Notes under the pieces: generated by a model
Database searches by the model: none
The model's input: only the letters and a program-made list of their open reading frames with translations
What the model was told of the DNA's origin: nothing
Part shown: in pieces, positions 20,067-30,507 of the stretch
How positions within the stretch are numbered: the first letter of the stretch is position 1
Layout of the letters: every line of letters starts with the position of its first letter
Origin: Shewanella sp. TC10
Lineage (GTDB): Bacteria > Pseudomonadota > Gammaproteobacteria > Enterobacterales > Shewanellaceae
NCBI RefSeq assembly: GCF_009663145.1
Contig: NZ_VKHR01000030.1
Location: 16 to 55,600, forward strand
Length of the DNA: 55,585 bases
Direction of reading: 5' to 3'
Translations under genes and position numbers: made by a program

Positions 20067-20632
20067 ATTTACTTCCTTGGCGTGAAGAGGCCAGAGAAAA
20101 ACAAAAACGAGATTACATTGGTATATTAGCGTTAGTTTTTTTAGTTACCTGTTTAGTTGTATTTTTAGCATTAAGCTTTATTGAAGTGGTCACAGATGAT
20201 CAACGTCAACGAAATGCATATTTACAATCTGAAATATCTCTATTAGATGCCCAAATTGCAGAAATAAGAAAAATTACGGCTCGTAAGAAAGATATTGAAA
20301 GACGAACTAAGATTATATTAAACCTTCAGCAATCTCGTAATTTGCCGACACATGTTTTAGACGAATTAGTGAGAATTGTACCGCCAGGAATATACCTTTC
20401 GAGTATCGAGAAGAAAGGCAGTTTACTTTGGATTGAAGGCAGAAGTGAGTCAAATAACAATGTTGCGAACATGATGAGAAAAGTAAAAACATCGCAATAT
20501 TTAAATGATCCAAGTATGCAATCGATTATTAGTCAAAACGAAAATTTAAGACAATTACAAAAATTCAGATTGCGAGTGACAATCTTTGATGACACTCAAA
20601 CAATAGAGACAACTGAAGGAGGTCGAAAATGA
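20054..20632 (+). CDS. pilN: Type IV pilus alignment protein PilN
   Basis: 192 aa. The N-terminus MANINLLPWREE is the conserved INLLPWR tail that binds PilM. One TM segment (about 25-45) is followed by a coiled coil and a ferredoxin-like periplasmic domain. It overlaps pilM and pilO, showing tight operon structure. Confidence 0.95.
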   Translation: MANINLLPWREEAREKQKRDYIGILALVFLVTCLVVFLALSFIEVVTDDQRQRNAYLQSEISLLDAQIAEIRKITARKKDIERRTKIILNLQQSRNLPTHVLDELVRIVPPGIYLSSIEKKGSLLWIEGRSESNNNVANMMRKVKTSQYLNDPSMQSIISQNENLRQLQKFRLRVTIFDDTQTIETTEGGRK

Positions 20633-21246
20633 ATCTCGACTTAGAGCAGTTTAATGATATTGATTTTGAGAATATTGGTGGTTGGCCAACTTTAGTTAAA
20701 GTGGTTTTTGCTATTTTTCTTTCATTGACTGTATTAGGGGCAAGTTATTACTTATTTGTTTCCGATGCACTAGATGTATTAGATAAAGAAGAAAGGCAGG
20801 AGATAACCCTTAGAGAAGACTTCCAAAATAAATATCGCTTAGCGGCTAACTTGAAACTGTATCGTGAACAACTTGTAGTAATGGAAGCACAGTTTGCTGA
20901 GTTACTTAAAATGTTGCCTTCAGAAAACGAAATGCCTGGTTTGTTAGATGATACAACTTTTGTTGCGACAGATGCTGGCCTTCGCATTAATAGTTTGGAT
21001 TGGGATACTGAAATCGAACGTGATTTCTATTTAGAGTTCCCAATTAAAATGGCAGTTGTAGGCGACTATCATCAGTTAGGTAATATGGTCAGTGGTGTTG
21101 CGAAGCTGCCTCGTATCGTGAGTTTGCATGATTTTGTGATAAAGCGTGATGACAGCGGAAGTTTATCGATGGATATTCTCGCGAAAACCTATCGATTTAA
21201 AGAAGGTGCACAATTGCCTCCAGAGCAAAATAAGGGGAAGAAATAA
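20629..21246 (+). CDS. pilO: Type IV pilus alignment protein PilO
   Basis: 205 aa: short cytoplasmic tail, one TM segment near 24-46, coiled coil and a C-terminal periplasmic ferredoxin-like domain. It dimerises with PilN in the inner-membrane alignment complex. The start overlaps the pilN stop (ATGA) behind GGAGGT. Confidence 0.95.
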   Translation: MNLDLEQFNDIDFENIGGWPTLVKVVFAIFLSLTVLGASYYLFVSDALDVLDKEERQEITLREDFQNKYRLAANLKLYREQLVVMEAQFAELLKMLPSENEMPGLLDDTTFVATDAGLRINSLDWDTEIERDFYLEFPIKMAVVGDYHQLGNMVSGVAKLPRIVSLHDFVIKRDDSGSLSMDILAKTYRFKEGAQLPPEQNKGKK

Positions 21247-21761
21247 TGAAATTCTTACCCTTATTATTAGTCGTATTAATGTTAACTGGCTGTATAGGTG
21301 ATCGCAGTGATTTAGAGTTGTTTGTTACGACGACTAAAGCACAGCATATTGCTCGTATTCCTCCGTTAAAAGAAACGCCTAAGTTTGAACACTTTGCCTA
21401 TCAAGCAGAGTTAATGCGCAGTCCTTTTGTTCCACCTTCTCGTGAATTGACAGAGGAAGTGGTGGATACCAGTAGAAATTGTCTTCAACCTGACTTAAAA
21501 CGTCGTAAAGGTCGTCTTGAAACATATGCAATAGACAATTTAAGAATGCGCGGTACGTTGAGTGAAGATGGTACAACTTGGGCTTTAGTTGAGTCATCTG
21601 ATGCAAATGTATATCGCTTAGGGGTCGGTGAGTATCTCGGACTTTACCATGGGAAAATAGGTAAAGTGACACCGCAATATATTGAAATTATAGAATTAAT
21701 TCCTGATGGTTCAGGTTGCTGGGCTGAAAGAGCAAGCAACTTAGAGCTAACTGGCAAATAA
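21246..21761 (+). CDS. pilP: Type IV pilus lipoprotein PilP
   Basis: 171 aa inner-membrane lipoprotein with lipobox LTGC (Cys16), an extended linker that binds PilNO, and a C-terminal beta domain (RMRGTLSEDGTTWALVES) that contacts the PilQ secretin. Starts on the last base of the pilO stop (TAATG). Confidence 0.95.
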   Translation: MKFLPLLLVVLMLTGCIGDRSDLELFVTTTKAQHIARIPPLKETPKFEHFAYQAELMRSPFVPPSRELTEEVVDTSRNCLQPDLKRRKGRLETYAIDNLRMRGTLSEDGTTWALVESSDANVYRLGVGEYLGLYHGKIGKVTPQYIEIIELIPDGSGCWAERASNLELTGK

Positions 21762-21782
21762 TGTGCGAAGGATGAGGGAATA

Positions 21783-23831
21783 ATGAAATCTTCTGCCGCG
21801 ATGCAAACATCGACAAAAAGAATCTCACTACTTAAAACAGTACTTGGTGTTGTTTTAATGATTGGGGCACTACCAAGTGCACTAGCCGCCAATAAATTAA
21901 TGGACGTTAAATACCATTCTATTGTCGATCACCAATTAGAATTAGAGCTTGTTTTCGAATCTGATTTATCTACTCCTGAAGTTGATCTATCTGGTTCACC
22001 AGCTCAAATCATATTAAGTTTTGAAGACAGTATTTCAAATCTTGAAAAAGATGACATCACTATCGATAGAGTTGGTGTTGAAGGCCTTAAAACTACACAA
22101 ATAGATGGCTCACTCAATGTTGTTGTCGATTTAGCAGAAGTGAAGCCTTATCAAGGTAAAGTGGTAGGAAATACGTATCGTTTGACTGTAAATGATACCG
22201 CTTCAGGCCCTGATAATGCTGATAACCCTTTTGTGAATGGTATCGAAACAATTGATTTTCGCCGCAATAAAACCGGTGGTGGAGATTTATTGGTACATCT
22301 AAATAATCGCTCCGTTGCGGCAAATGTTGCTCAGGTGGGTTCAAAGCTTGAAGTAAAACTATATAACACTGATATCAAGGGCGAGCATTTGTACGTTATG
22401 GATGTACAAGACTTTAATACGCCAGTGACCAGTTTTGAAACATTTAAAGATGACTTAACTTCACGCATTATGGTTGATGTTGATGGCAACTATGATTACA
22501 ACTACAAGCAAGAAGGCAACGTCTTTAAAGTCAGTATCAATAAAGTTGAACGTGCAGCTGTTGCTAAAGAAGATAAAAAATACAATGGCCGCTCATTGTC
22601 ATTAAATTTCCAGAATATCTCTGTAAGAACAGTGCTTCAAATTATTGCTGATTATAACGATTTTAACTTGGTGACCAGTGATACAGTTGAAGGCAACATC
22701 ACTTTGCGTTTAGACGATGTACCTTGGGATCAAGCGTTAGATTTAATTTTACAAACTAAAGGTTTAGATAAGCGAATTGAAGGTAACATTTTAATGGTTG
22801 CCCCGAGCGAAGAGCTTGCTATCCGCGAAAAACAAGATTTAGCTAACCAACAAGAAGTTAAAGAATTAGCGCCACTTTATTCCGAATATATTCAAGTCAA
22901 TTATGCTAAAGCAGCTGATATGGCTGAGTTAATGAAGAGTTCTGACTCAAGTTTATTATCAAGCCGTGGTAGCGTTGCTGTAGATGAGCGAACTAACACA
23001 CTATTAGTCAAAGATACTGCAGAGTCTTTAGAAACAATCCACCGTTTAGTTGAAGTACTTGATATCCCAATTAAGCAAGTATTAATTGAAGCGCGTATGG
23101 TGACAGTAAAAGATAATGTTTCAGAAGATTTAGGTATTCGTTGGGGCATTACAGACCAGCAAGGTGATAAGGGAACATCTGGTTCACTAGAAGGCGCGAA
23201 TGATATCGTATCAGGTGTTATTCCTGCGTTGAGTGATCGCTTAAATGTTAATTTACCTTCGTCAGCAACAAATGCCGCAAGTATCGCATTTAGTGTTGCA
23301 AAAATGGCTGATGGAACAGTGCTTGATTTAGAGCTAAGTGCGTTAGAGCAAGAAAACAAAGGCGAGATTATTGCAAGTCCACGTATTACTACCTCTAACC
23401 AAAAATCAGCTTATATTGAGCAAGGTGTGGAGATTCCATATGTTGAGTCTGCATCAAGTGGTGCAACGACTGTATCATTCAAAAAAGCTGTACTATCTCT
23501 GAAAGTGACTCCACAAATTACTCCTGATGACCGCGTGATACTTGATCTAGAGATTACTCAAGATACTCGAGGCGAGACTGTTCAAACAGGTACGGGTGAA
23601 GCGGTATCGATTGATACTCAACGTATCGGAACCCAGGTACTCGTTGATAATGGTGAAACGATTGTACTTGGTGGTATTTATCAGCAAAACCTAATTAGTC
23701 GTGTCAGCAAAGTTCCTGTTTTAGGTGATATTCCACTAGTTGGCTTCTTATTCAGAAACACTTCTGATAGTAATGAACGTCAAGAGCTATTGATTTTTGT
23801 GACACCGAAAATTGTCACTGAACAGCTTTAA
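21783..23831 (+). CDS. pilQ: Type IV pilus outer-membrane secretin PilQ
   Basis: 682 aa. Signal peptide ending near ALAA, then one or two AMIN-type beta domains that bind peptidoglycan (about 40-240), a STN/N0 domain (VRTVLQIIADYNDFNLV), an N1 domain and the C-terminal secretin domain (ITPDDRVILDLEITQD and VPVLGDIPLVGFLF). It forms the gated channel for the pilus and for DNA uptake. Last gene of pilMNOPQ; a terminator follows. Confidence 0.96.
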   Translation: MKSSAAMQTSTKRISLLKTVLGVVLMIGALPSALAANKLMDVKYHSIVDHQLELELVFESDLSTPEVDLSGSPAQIILSFEDSISNLEKDDITIDRVGVEGLKTTQIDGSLNVVVDLAEVKPYQGKVVGNTYRLTVNDTASGPDNADNPFVNGIETIDFRRNKTGGGDLLVHLNNRSVAANVAQVGSKLEVKLYNTDIKGEHLYVMDVQDFNTPVTSFETFKDDLTSRIMVDVDGNYDYNYKQEGNVFKVSINKVERAAVAKEDKKYNGRSLSLNFQNISVRTVLQIIADYNDFNLVTSDTVEGNITLRLDDVPWDQALDLILQTKGLDKRIEGNILMVAPSEELAIREKQDLANQQEVKELAPLYSEYIQVNYAKAADMAELMKSSDSSLLSSRGSVAVDERTNTLLVKDTAESLETIHRLVEVLDIPIKQVLIEARMVTVKDNVSEDLGIRWGITDQQGDKGTSGSLEGANDIVSGVIPALSDRLNVNLPSSATNAASIAFSVAKMADGTVLDLELSALEQENKGEIIASPRITTSNQKSAYIEQGVEIPYVESASSGATTVSFKKAVLSLKVTPQITPDDRVILDLEITQDTRGETVQTGTGEAVSIDTQRIGTQVLVDNGETIVLGGIYQQNLISRVSKVPVLGDIPLVGFLFRNTSDSNERQELLIFVTPKIVTEQL

Positions 23832-23843
23832 ATAAATACAAAT

Positions 23844-23877
23844 AAAAATACCAGCTTATTGCTGGTATTTTTTTGTC
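23844..23877 (+). terminator. Terminator of pilMNOPQ
   Basis: AAATACCAGC (23846-23855), loop TTATT, GCTGGTATTT (23861-23870) and a T run. Confidence 0.92.
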
Positions 23878-24130
23878 TATTTTTTACGTAGTTGATTGAT
23901 TCTATTGTTAAGAGGGAAATATATCTCGTCAGTCATTAGTCTATTTAAGAAAGACTAATAGAGATTTATTTTAATAATCTTGGGTTAATTCATCAACACC
24001 ACTTGCAACAACGGCCATATAACTGAGATAATCCTCCGTCAAGTCTCATTAGAGCAAGGTTAAATTATAGGTCGGCTTGAGTTTAAGTCGATAAGGCATA
24101 CATTTCATATAAGATTCAGACGTATATATA
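23878..24130. other. Intergenic pilQ-aroK, no gene seen
   Basis: About 250 bp with no coding frame or obvious RNA. The pilQ terminator lies just before it, so a promoter for aroKB-damX must be in this stretch. Confidence 0.5.
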
Positions 24131-24646
24131 ATGGCTGAAAAACGCAATATTTTTCTGGTAGGCCCAATGGGCGCAGGCAAAAGCACAATTGGTCGCCATT
24201 TGGCCCAAATGCTGCATTTAGATTTCCACGATTCAGATCACGAGATTGAGCAACGCACAGGTGCAGATATTGCCTGGGTGTTTGACGTAGAAGGCGAAGA
24301 AGGTTTCCGTCTACGTGAAGCTCAAGTCATCGCCGACCTGTCGGAAAAGCAAGGCATTGTCCTAGCTACTGGCGGCGGATCTGTACAAAGTAAAGACATT
24401 CGTAATCATCTGTCAGCTCGCGGTATCGTTGTATACCTAGAGACTACAATCGATAAGCAAGTGGCTCGTACTCAACGTGATAAGCGTCGACCTCTATTAC
24501 AGGTTGATGACCCACGTGAAGTGCTTGAGAATCTTGCTGATGTCCGTAATCCTTTATACGAAGAGATTGCCGATGTTATCGTTAAGACAGATGAGCAAAG
24601 CGCGAAAATAGTCGCAAATCAAATCATTGAGCAACTCGGTTTTTAG
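24131..24646 (+). CDS. aroK: Shikimate kinase I
   Basis: 171 aa NMP-kinase-like enzyme that phosphorylates shikimate in aromatic amino-acid synthesis. Walker [10 protein letters not shown] (11-19), the shikimate-binding DSD (near 34-36), GGG (80-82) and the lid Arg block RDKRRPLL are present. Eight base pairs separate it from aroB, the usual order. Confidence 0.97.
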   Translation: MAEKRNIFLVGPMGAGKSTIGRHLAQMLHLDFHDSDHEIEQRTGADIAWVFDVEGEEGFRLREAQVIADLSEKQGIVLATGGGSVQSKDIRNHLSARGIVVYLETTIDKQVARTQRDKRRPLLQVDDPREVLENLADVRNPLYEEIADVIVKTDEQSAKIVANQIIEQLGF

Positions 24647-24654
24647 GTAGGTTT

Positions 24655-25731
24655 ATGCAGCAAGTTCAGGTTGAATTAGGTATACGAAGTTATCCCATTT
24701 TTATTGGCCAGAATTTACTGCAGCAAAACGCTTATTTTTCCGATTACCTTTCTGGTAAAAAAGCACTCATTGTCACCAATGACACTATAGCTCCGTTGTA
24801 CTTAGAACAAGTTCAACAAGCTATGACAAGTTGTGGTGAAGTGGGTGTTGTTGTGCTGCCTGATGGAGAGAGATTTAAAGATCTCACTCATTTGGACTTA
24901 ATATTTTCTGCTTTGTTAGAAAATAATTTTGCACGTGATTGCGTGATAGTTGCATTAGGTGGCGGTGTCGTTGGCGACATGGCTGGCTTTGCTGCATCTT
25001 GCTATCAGAGAGGCGTGGAATTTATTCAGGTTCCTACAACCTTGTTGTCCCAGGTTGACTCATCAGTTGGCGGTAAAACAGCAGTTAATCATCCTTTAGG
25101 TAAAAATATGATCGGGGCATTCTATCAGCCTCAATCTGTCATTATTGATACCAATTGTTTAGCGACATTACCTGCAAAAGAATTTGCTGCAGGAATGGCT
25201 GAAGTGATTAAGTACGGCATTATTTGGGATGCTGACTTCTTTAGTTGGTTAGAGCAAAATGTTGAGCAACTAAAGTCGCTTGATAACGACGCCCTTACTT
25301 ATGCGATTGCAAAGTGTTGTCAAATTAAGGCTGATGTCGTTGCTGAAGATGAGACCGAGCGCGGTGTTAGAGCGTTATTGAATCTGGGGCACACCTTTGG
25401 TCATGCTATCGAAGCTGAAATGGGTTATGGTGTTTGGCTTCATGGCGAAGCAGTTGCTACAGGTACAATAATGGCAGCATTAACATCGTTAAAACTAGGC
25501 TTAATTCAGCAAGCTGATTTCGATAGAGTTGTTCGCATAATGGAAGCGTTTGATTTACCCATAACCTCTCCTGAAACGATGATGTTTGAAAGTTATATCA
25601 AGCACATGCAACGTGATAAAAAAGTATTAGCGGGCCAAATTCGTTTGGTACTACCCACTTCAATAGGCACTGCTGATGTATTCTCTGATGTAAAAGAGTC
25701 ATTACTTGCAGAAGTGATTAGCGAAGTTTAA
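24655..25731 (+). CDS. aroB: 3-dehydroquinate synthase
   Basis: 358 aa, full length. It converts DAHP to 3-dehydroquinate using NAD and a divalent metal. [11 protein letters not shown] (near 103-113) and the metal-binding Glu/His set around MAEVIKYG and GHTFGHA are visible. Coupled to aroK and followed by damX, as in other gammaproteobacteria. Confidence 0.97.
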   Translation: MQQVQVELGIRSYPIFIGQNLLQQNAYFSDYLSGKKALIVTNDTIAPLYLEQVQQAMTSCGEVGVVVLPDGERFKDLTHLDLIFSALLENNFARDCVIVALGGGVVGDMAGFAASCYQRGVEFIQVPTTLLSQVDSSVGGKTAVNHPLGKNMIGAFYQPQSVIIDTNCLATLPAKEFAAGMAEVIKYGIIWDADFFSWLEQNVEQLKSLDNDALTYAIAKCCQIKADVVAEDETERGVRALLNLGHTFGHAIEAEMGYGVWLHGEAVATGTIMAALTSLKLGLIQQADFDRVVRIMEAFDLPITSPETMMFESYIKHMQRDKKVLAGQIRLVLPTSIGTADVFSDVKESLLAEVISEV

Positions 25732-25759
25732 CTTGTAGTGTAAGTCTAATGGTGGGCTT

Positions 25760-27232
25760 TTGGATATCCAACAAACGCTATTATTACCTTCTCAGGAATC
25801 TTTAGTTCAGCGACTAGAGCATATCGCTAGTTATAGTGAACAACTGGTACTAGTGTCGGGTTCAAAAGGCTCAGGTAAAACCACGTTAGTTACAGCGCTT
25901 GCAAGTGAATTAGATAACTATAACTCTGCATTAGTTATCTGCCCAATGCACGCTGAAAGTGCAGAAATTCGACGTAAAATTCTTGTTCAATTAATTTCTT
26001 CTCCCATTTTCGATGATGCCTTACCTTTAGCTGATACCTTGCTAAGGATCCAATCTAGCCTGACTAAGCCATTGCATATTATTATTGATGATGCGCAATA
26101 TATGTCTCGTGAGTTATGGGCTGAATGTCTAGTGTTGACGCAATTGAAATGTGCTGGAAAGCCTATTTCAATCACCTTTACTGTTGAGCCAGATTCATTT
26201 GCTGATCTGAGTCATGAATTAACAGAAACGATGCAATCATTACTACTGCATGTTGAAGTCGAACCTTTGTCATTAGCTGAGCGTGAAGGCTTATATAGAA
26301 CCCTATTAATTAGAAGTAATAGAACACCATTTATCCCTCGTGAAATAATCCAAGCTCAGATTGAAAAACAATCCGGCACTCCAGCAGAAGTTATTGAGCT
26401 TTTAAAAAAAGCATTGGAAGATGAACCTGTTGTCTCAAAGAAATGGACCAAAAACCTAACATCTATTGTATCTCTGGGGTTAAGCTTGCTTATCGGTTTA
26501 TCTGTTGTTGGATTCTATTTTTATCAGAGTGAGCAACAAGCTGAAATTGAACAGGATAAAAATACTGAGACGGTAGATTTCTTACCTTTTACAGCGCCAA
26601 TAAACGCTAGCCAATGGTTTATTTATGACTACGGTAAATCGTTAATAGCCCCTGTTTTCACTAATACTGTAACTGCAAAATTACAGCATAAAATAAGCTT
26701 AGATGAAGAAACCCCTGCAGATCCAATACTCATCATAATCCCAGCTTCAGAAGACCATATAGTTCAGCAATTAATTGCAGAAGATATAGTCAATATCGCT
26801 GATGAGGGCGCCGAGACGGCAATAGCTTCAGATTTAAATCATGTTAATAACCAGGATGTACAATTATCAGATGTCGCTGAAGAAGAAACAATTGTAGAAA
26901 CAGATAAGCTTGAAATCATCAATGAGCAAGTTGACAAGGTTGCCGACACTGATAAATTAACTGACAGGGCTGGATTTACATTACAGATAGCCAGTGTTCG
27001 AGAAGAAAAGTCACTGAAAAACATACTCACAAAACTCGCTATCCATCAATCTAGTACTGCAGAATTAGTGCAGGCAAAATATAAGAGTCGCCATATTGTA
27101 TTATTCGGGCAATTCGAAAGCGCAGATCAAGCTTTAAGAGAATCAGATACATTACAACAAAAGCTTGGACTAAGTGCTCCTTGGATAAGGAAATGGAGCG
27201 ATCTGAAAGGATACGAAATCAAATCGAATTAA
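25760..27232 (+). CDS. damX: DamX-like AAA ATPase with SPOR domain
   Basis: 490 aa. The N-terminal half is an AAA/ExeA-like ATPase (Walker A SGSKGSGKTTL near 33-43, Walker B-like HIIIDDAQ near 108), followed by one TM helix (about 235-255), an acidic variable linker and a C-terminal SPOR domain (FTLQIASVREEKSL) that binds denuded septal peptidoglycan. SPOR-TM-ATPase proteins of this locus act at the division septum. The start is TTG at 25760 behind GGTGGG; I saw no better in-frame start. Confidence 0.88.
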   Translation: MDIQQTLLLPSQESLVQRLEHIASYSEQLVLVSGSKGSGKTTLVTALASELDNYNSALVICPMHAESAEIRRKILVQLISSPIFDDALPLADTLLRIQSSLTKPLHIIIDDAQYMSRELWAECLVLTQLKCAGKPISITFTVEPDSFADLSHELTETMQSLLLHVEVEPLSLAEREGLYRTLLIRSNRTPFIPREIIQAQIEKQSGTPAEVIELLKKALEDEPVVSKKWTKNLTSIVSLGLSLLIGLSVVGFYFYQSEQQAEIEQDKNTETVDFLPFTAPINASQWFIYDYGKSLIAPVFTNTVTAKLQHKISLDEETPADPILIIIPASEDHIVQQLIAEDIVNIADEGAETAIASDLNHVNNQDVQLSDVAEEETIVETDKLEIINEQVDKVADTDKLTDRAGFTLQIASVREEKSLKNILTKLAIHQSSTAELVQAKYKSRHIVLFGQFESADQALRESDTLQQKLGLSAPWIRKWSDLKGYEIKSN

Positions 27233-27330
27233 TCGCTTAAAAAGCTATTCGATTTGGTAATTCAAACAATGATTATTCTTATTAAAAAGAGTACAATCAT
27301 CTGCTTTAATTTTGCTAGTAACTGGTATTC

Positions 27331-28170
27331 ATGACTAAAAAGCATAGAGCCTTTCTTAAGTGGGCGGGTGGAAAATTTAAACTCGTTGACGAGCTAGCAA
27401 AGCATTTACCCCAAGGTAAAAGGTTAATAGAACCATTTGTAGGTGCTGGTTCAGTATTTTTAAATACTGACTATGACGAGTACCTGTTATGCGATATTAA
27501 TCATGATTTAATCAATCTCTATAATATTGTTAAAAATCAACCTGACGCTTATATCGCTGCAGCTAAAGCGATGTTTGTTCCAGAAATGAATGATAAAGAA
27601 CAATATTACCGAATTCGCACCGAATTCAATCAAACGAAAGATCCTTTCAAACGCTCGGTATATTTTCTTTATATGAACCGCCATGGGTTTAATGGCTTAT
27701 GCCGCTATAACCGAAAAGGTGGCTTTAATGTGCCTTTTGGTTCATATAAAAAACCTTACTTTCCAGAAGAAGAGCTACGCTACTTTTCTATTAAAGCCCA
27801 AAAAGCGACATTTCATTGTGTAAGTTATGAACAAGCATTTGAGATGTCGAATACTGGTGACGTGATTTATTGTGATCCTCCTTATGCTCCGCTCTCAACA
27901 ACAGCAAGCTTTACGACCTATGTAGGCCCAGGTTTTAGCTTAGACGATCAAGCTTTATTAGCGAGACAATCGCGCCATACTGCCCTTGAACGTGATATTC
28001 CTGTATTAATCAGTAATCATGATATTCCACTGACTCGTGAGCTTTATCGTGGGGCAAAATTAGCTTCAATTGCAGTGCAGCGCAATATTAGTCAGAAAGG
28101 CAGTTCGCGCAAGAAAGTAGACGAAATCATGGCGCTGTATGATCATCATTATCAAGAAGTGATCGATTAA
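27331..28170 (+). CDS. dam: DNA adenine methylase Dam (GATC)
   Basis: 279 aa alpha-class N6-adenine methyltransferase. Order of motifs: FLKWAGGK at the N-terminus, SAM motif FVGAGSVF near 37-44, and catalytic DPPY near 185-188. It methylates GATC for mismatch-repair strand choice, replication timing and gene control. Lies about 100 bp after damX, as in enterobacteria and Shewanella. Confidence 0.97.
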   Translation: MTKKHRAFLKWAGGKFKLVDELAKHLPQGKRLIEPFVGAGSVFLNTDYDEYLLCDINHDLINLYNIVKNQPDAYIAAAKAMFVPEMNDKEQYYRIRTEFNQTKDPFKRSVYFLYMNRHGFNGLCRYNRKGGFNVPFGSYKKPYFPEEELRYFSIKAQKATFHCVSYEQAFEMSNTGDVIYCDPPYAPLSTTASFTTYVGPGFSLDDQALLARQSRHTALERDIPVLISNHDIPLTRELYRGAKLASIAVQRNISQKGSSRKKVDEIMALYDHHYQEVID

Positions 28171-28227
28171 ATATCGGAATACTTTGATGAGTTTATGAAA
28201 TTACTTAGAAAAGTTTTTTAGGGGCTG

Positions 28228-28410
28228 TCAACTTAATACTTGATTCACGATAAAGATCAAAGACAAAATCATTAATGCAGCTAACGCTATTCCCATAAAT
28301 ATAAATGGGAGAGGGGAACTGTTTTGGTTAAAGTCACGCTGGCGATTATCTTCAGTTTGCACTCCAAAAAAAGCAGCGACAGTACTGGTAAAAACACGCC
28401 AAATCGACAT
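28228..28410 (-). CDS. DUF2970 small membrane protein
   Basis: 60 aa with one C-terminal TM helix (about 35-58). The N-terminus (VFTSTVAAFFGVQTEDNRQRDF) has the DUF2970 pattern. Function unknown. Its ATG overlaps the stop of the upstream 122-aa gene (TAATG), so they form a coupled pair. Confidence 0.75.
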   Translation of the reverse strand: MSIWRVFTSTVAAFFGVQTEDNRQRDFNQNSSPLPFIFMGIALAALMILSLIFIVNQVLS

Positions 28411-28778
28411 TAAATAGTGTTCGGGTTATTTGCAGGCATATCACTGATAGGTTTACTTTTTTCATTACCGTGCAGTAACTCTAGCAAATCTAAGAAATGA
28501 AACTGACTTGAGCGACTATTACCTGTAACCCAGCTACCCCAACTGACATCATCAGATTGAGTTGCACAACGATTGTTTGGATGGCTGCTCGGTAAGCTAG
28601 AGTTATAGGTGGCAGTATCAGTACAAGCACAGTTCTCTGCAAATAAATGCTCGCGGTTATCAGATGAAGCAAAATAAGCGACAAACATTAAGGCGCTTGC
28701 TGAGAAAATACTTAATACAGACTTTAACGTCACTTTACCTGACTGGTAAGTGTTCATTTTTCGCTGACTGCACATCAT
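28410..28778 (-). CDS. Unknown protein, one N-terminal membrane segment
   Basis: 122 aa, not recognised. A basic N-terminus and one hydrophobic stretch (about 18-37) suggest a membrane anchor or uncleaved signal; the rest is polar with a few Cys (CACTDT, NNRCATQ) that could be oxidised outside the cytoplasm. AGGA lies upstream of the paired ATGs at 28778/28775, which favours this start over the ATG at 28757, where no Shine-Dalgarno is seen. Coupled to the DUF2970 gene. Confidence 0.65.
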   Translation of the reverse strand: MMCSQRKMNTYQSGKVTLKSVLSIFSASALMFVAYFASSDNREHLFAENCACTDTATYNSSLPSSHPNNRCATQSDDVSWGSWVTGNSRSSQFHFLDLLELLHGNEKSKPISDMPANNPNTI

Positions 28779-29085
28779 AAGGGCTATCCTTGTCTCATAC
28801 TTTCAGAATGAATAAAAAACGTGTCCTAAATAACTCTTTACGATCCAACAAGATGTAAGGATCAGTAACTATAAATATAAAAAAGACACAGTGACGTAAG
28901 TCGCATTATAGCAAATTTGTCTAGTTAATGAACATCCATCATGTGTGATCTAGATCAATTTAATACTTACAGATTATTAATATTTACATTTATTGACGCT
29001 AACAAAGTTTTATTACCGTTTGTGACTAGAGCGTTTTCTCTGCAAAGGGTAAAATAATGCCACTTTAAACAGCTTCGAGAAGAAT
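28779..29085. other. Divergent intergenic region before rpe
   Basis: About 300 bp, A/T-rich, with no gene. It must hold promoters in both directions and includes the palindromic site at 28945-28958. Confidence 0.5.
28945..28958. promoter_or_regulatory. Possible FNR/CRP-type operator
   Basis: GTGATCTAGATCAA differs from the FNR consensus TTGATNNNNATCAA at one position and overlaps a CRP-like TGTGA half-site. Such sites are used by EtrA and CRP in Shewanella-type bacteria. Which of the divergent genes it serves cannot be told. Confidence 0.35.
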
Positions 29086-29760
29086 ATGCGTCCATTTCTG
29101 ATTGCTCCATCTATTTTATCTGCCGATTTCGCCCGCTTAGGTGATGATGTTCAAGCTGTACTAGATGCAGGGGCTGACGTTGTTCATTTTGACGTGATGG
29201 ATAACCATTATGTACCTAATTTAACCATTGGTCCTATGGTGTGTCAGGCTTTGCGTGATTTTGGTATTACTGCTGACATCGATGTTCATCTAATGGTGAA
29301 GCCTGTTGATCGTATCATTCCAGATTTTGCTAAAGCAGGTGCTTCTATTATTACCTTCCATCCAGAAGCTTCTGAGCACCTAGATAGAAGCCTACAGTTA
29401 ATTAAAGAATCAGGCTGTAAGGCAGGTTTAGTATTTAATCCAGGTACACCACTGCATTATCTTGATCATGTTATGGATAAACTGGATGTGATTTTATTGA
29501 TGTCGGTTAACCCAGGGTTTGGTGGGCAATCATTTATCCCGTCTACTTTAGATAAATTGAAACAAGTGCGCGCTAAAATTGATGCGTGTGGTTTTGATAT
29601 CCGTCTTGAAGTTGATGGTGGTGTTAAAGTAGATAATATTGCCGAAATCGCTGCAGCCGGTGCTGATATGTTTGTTGCTGGTTCTGCCATTTTTAATCAG
29701 CCAGATTATAAAACCGTGGTTGATGAAATGCGTGTAGAGCTTGCTAAAGTCGACGCTTAA
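29086..29760 (+). CDS. rpe: Ribulose-phosphate 3-epimerase
   Basis: 224 aa TIM barrel that interconverts ribulose 5-phosphate and xylulose 5-phosphate in the pentose phosphate pathway. N-terminal [14 protein letters not shown], metal His in [14 protein letters not shown] and HLMVKPVD, and the phosphate loop VDGGV near 174 are all present. Followed after 2 bp by gph. Confidence 0.97.
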   Translation: MRPFLIAPSILSADFARLGDDVQAVLDAGADVVHFDVMDNHYVPNLTIGPMVCQALRDFGITADIDVHLMVKPVDRIIPDFAKAGASIITFHPEASEHLDRSLQLIKESGCKAGLVFNPGTPLHYLDHVMDKLDVILLMSVNPGFGGQSFIPSTLDKLKQVRAKIDACGFDIRLEVDGGVKVDNIAEIAAAGADMFVAGSAIFNQPDYKTVVDEMRVELAKVDA

Positions 29761-29762
29761 TC

Positions 29763-30473
29763 ATGGCTGATTTTACTAAGGTTAAAGCCATTGCTTTTGA
29801 CTTAGACGGCACGCTTATTGATAGCGTGCCAGACTTAGCTGCGGCCACTCAAGCGACATTGTCAGAACTTGGTTTAACGACATGTTCTGAAGATCAAGTC
29901 AGAAACTGGGTAGGTAATGGTGCTAAGGTGTTAATGCAGCGAGCTTTACAGCATGCTTATGGTGATGACAATAGTTTAAACCATGAAGTAACAGAAGCGA
30001 CGCTCAATGCTGCAATGCCAGTATTTATGGAACATTACCAACAACACCTTCAAAAACATAGTCGGCTGTACACTGGGGTGTTAGATACTTTAGATGCATT
30101 AAAAGCATCAGGGTACACCTTAGCAATCGTGACAAATAAACCTCACCATTTCACAGTGCCACTATTGTCTGCATTTGAAATTGATGAACTGTTTAATCTG
30201 GTATTAGGTGGCGATTCACTCACTAAAATGAAACCTGATCCTATGCCGCTTCAGCATATTTTAACTGAATGGCAACTTGAACCCGAGCAATTATTAATGG
30301 TTGGTGATTCAAAAAATGACATATTTGCAGCTAAAGCGGCTGGAGTTGGCTCGATAGGCTTGACCTATGGGTACAACTACGGTGAAGATATTGGGCTAAG
30401 CGGTCCAACTGCGGTATGTGAACAATTTAATGAGATTTTAGCCTTACTAACTTCAGTTAACACTAACGGCTAA
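29763..30473 (+). CDS. gph: Phosphoglycolate phosphatase
   Basis: 236 aa HAD-superfamily phosphatase. Motif I FDLDGTLIDS with both catalytic Asp, motif II (VTNKP), motif III Lys (KMKPDP) and motif IV VGDSKNDI. It removes phosphate from 2-phosphoglycolate formed during DNA end repair. Placed between rpe and trpS, as in E. coli. Confidence 0.95.
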   Translation: MADFTKVKAIAFDLDGTLIDSVPDLAAATQATLSELGLTTCSEDQVRNWVGNGAKVLMQRALQHAYGDDNSLNHEVTEATLNAAMPVFMEHYQQHLQKHSRLYTGVLDTLDALKASGYTLAIVTNKPHHFTVPLLSAFEIDELFNLVLGGDSLTKMKPDPMPLQHILTEWQLEPEQLLMVGDSKNDIFAAKAAGVGSIGLTYGYNYGEDIGLSGPTAVCEQFNEILALLTSVNTNG

Positions 30474-30507
30474 AACTAAAAGCTAAATCAATGGAGCAAT
30501 AAAACAA

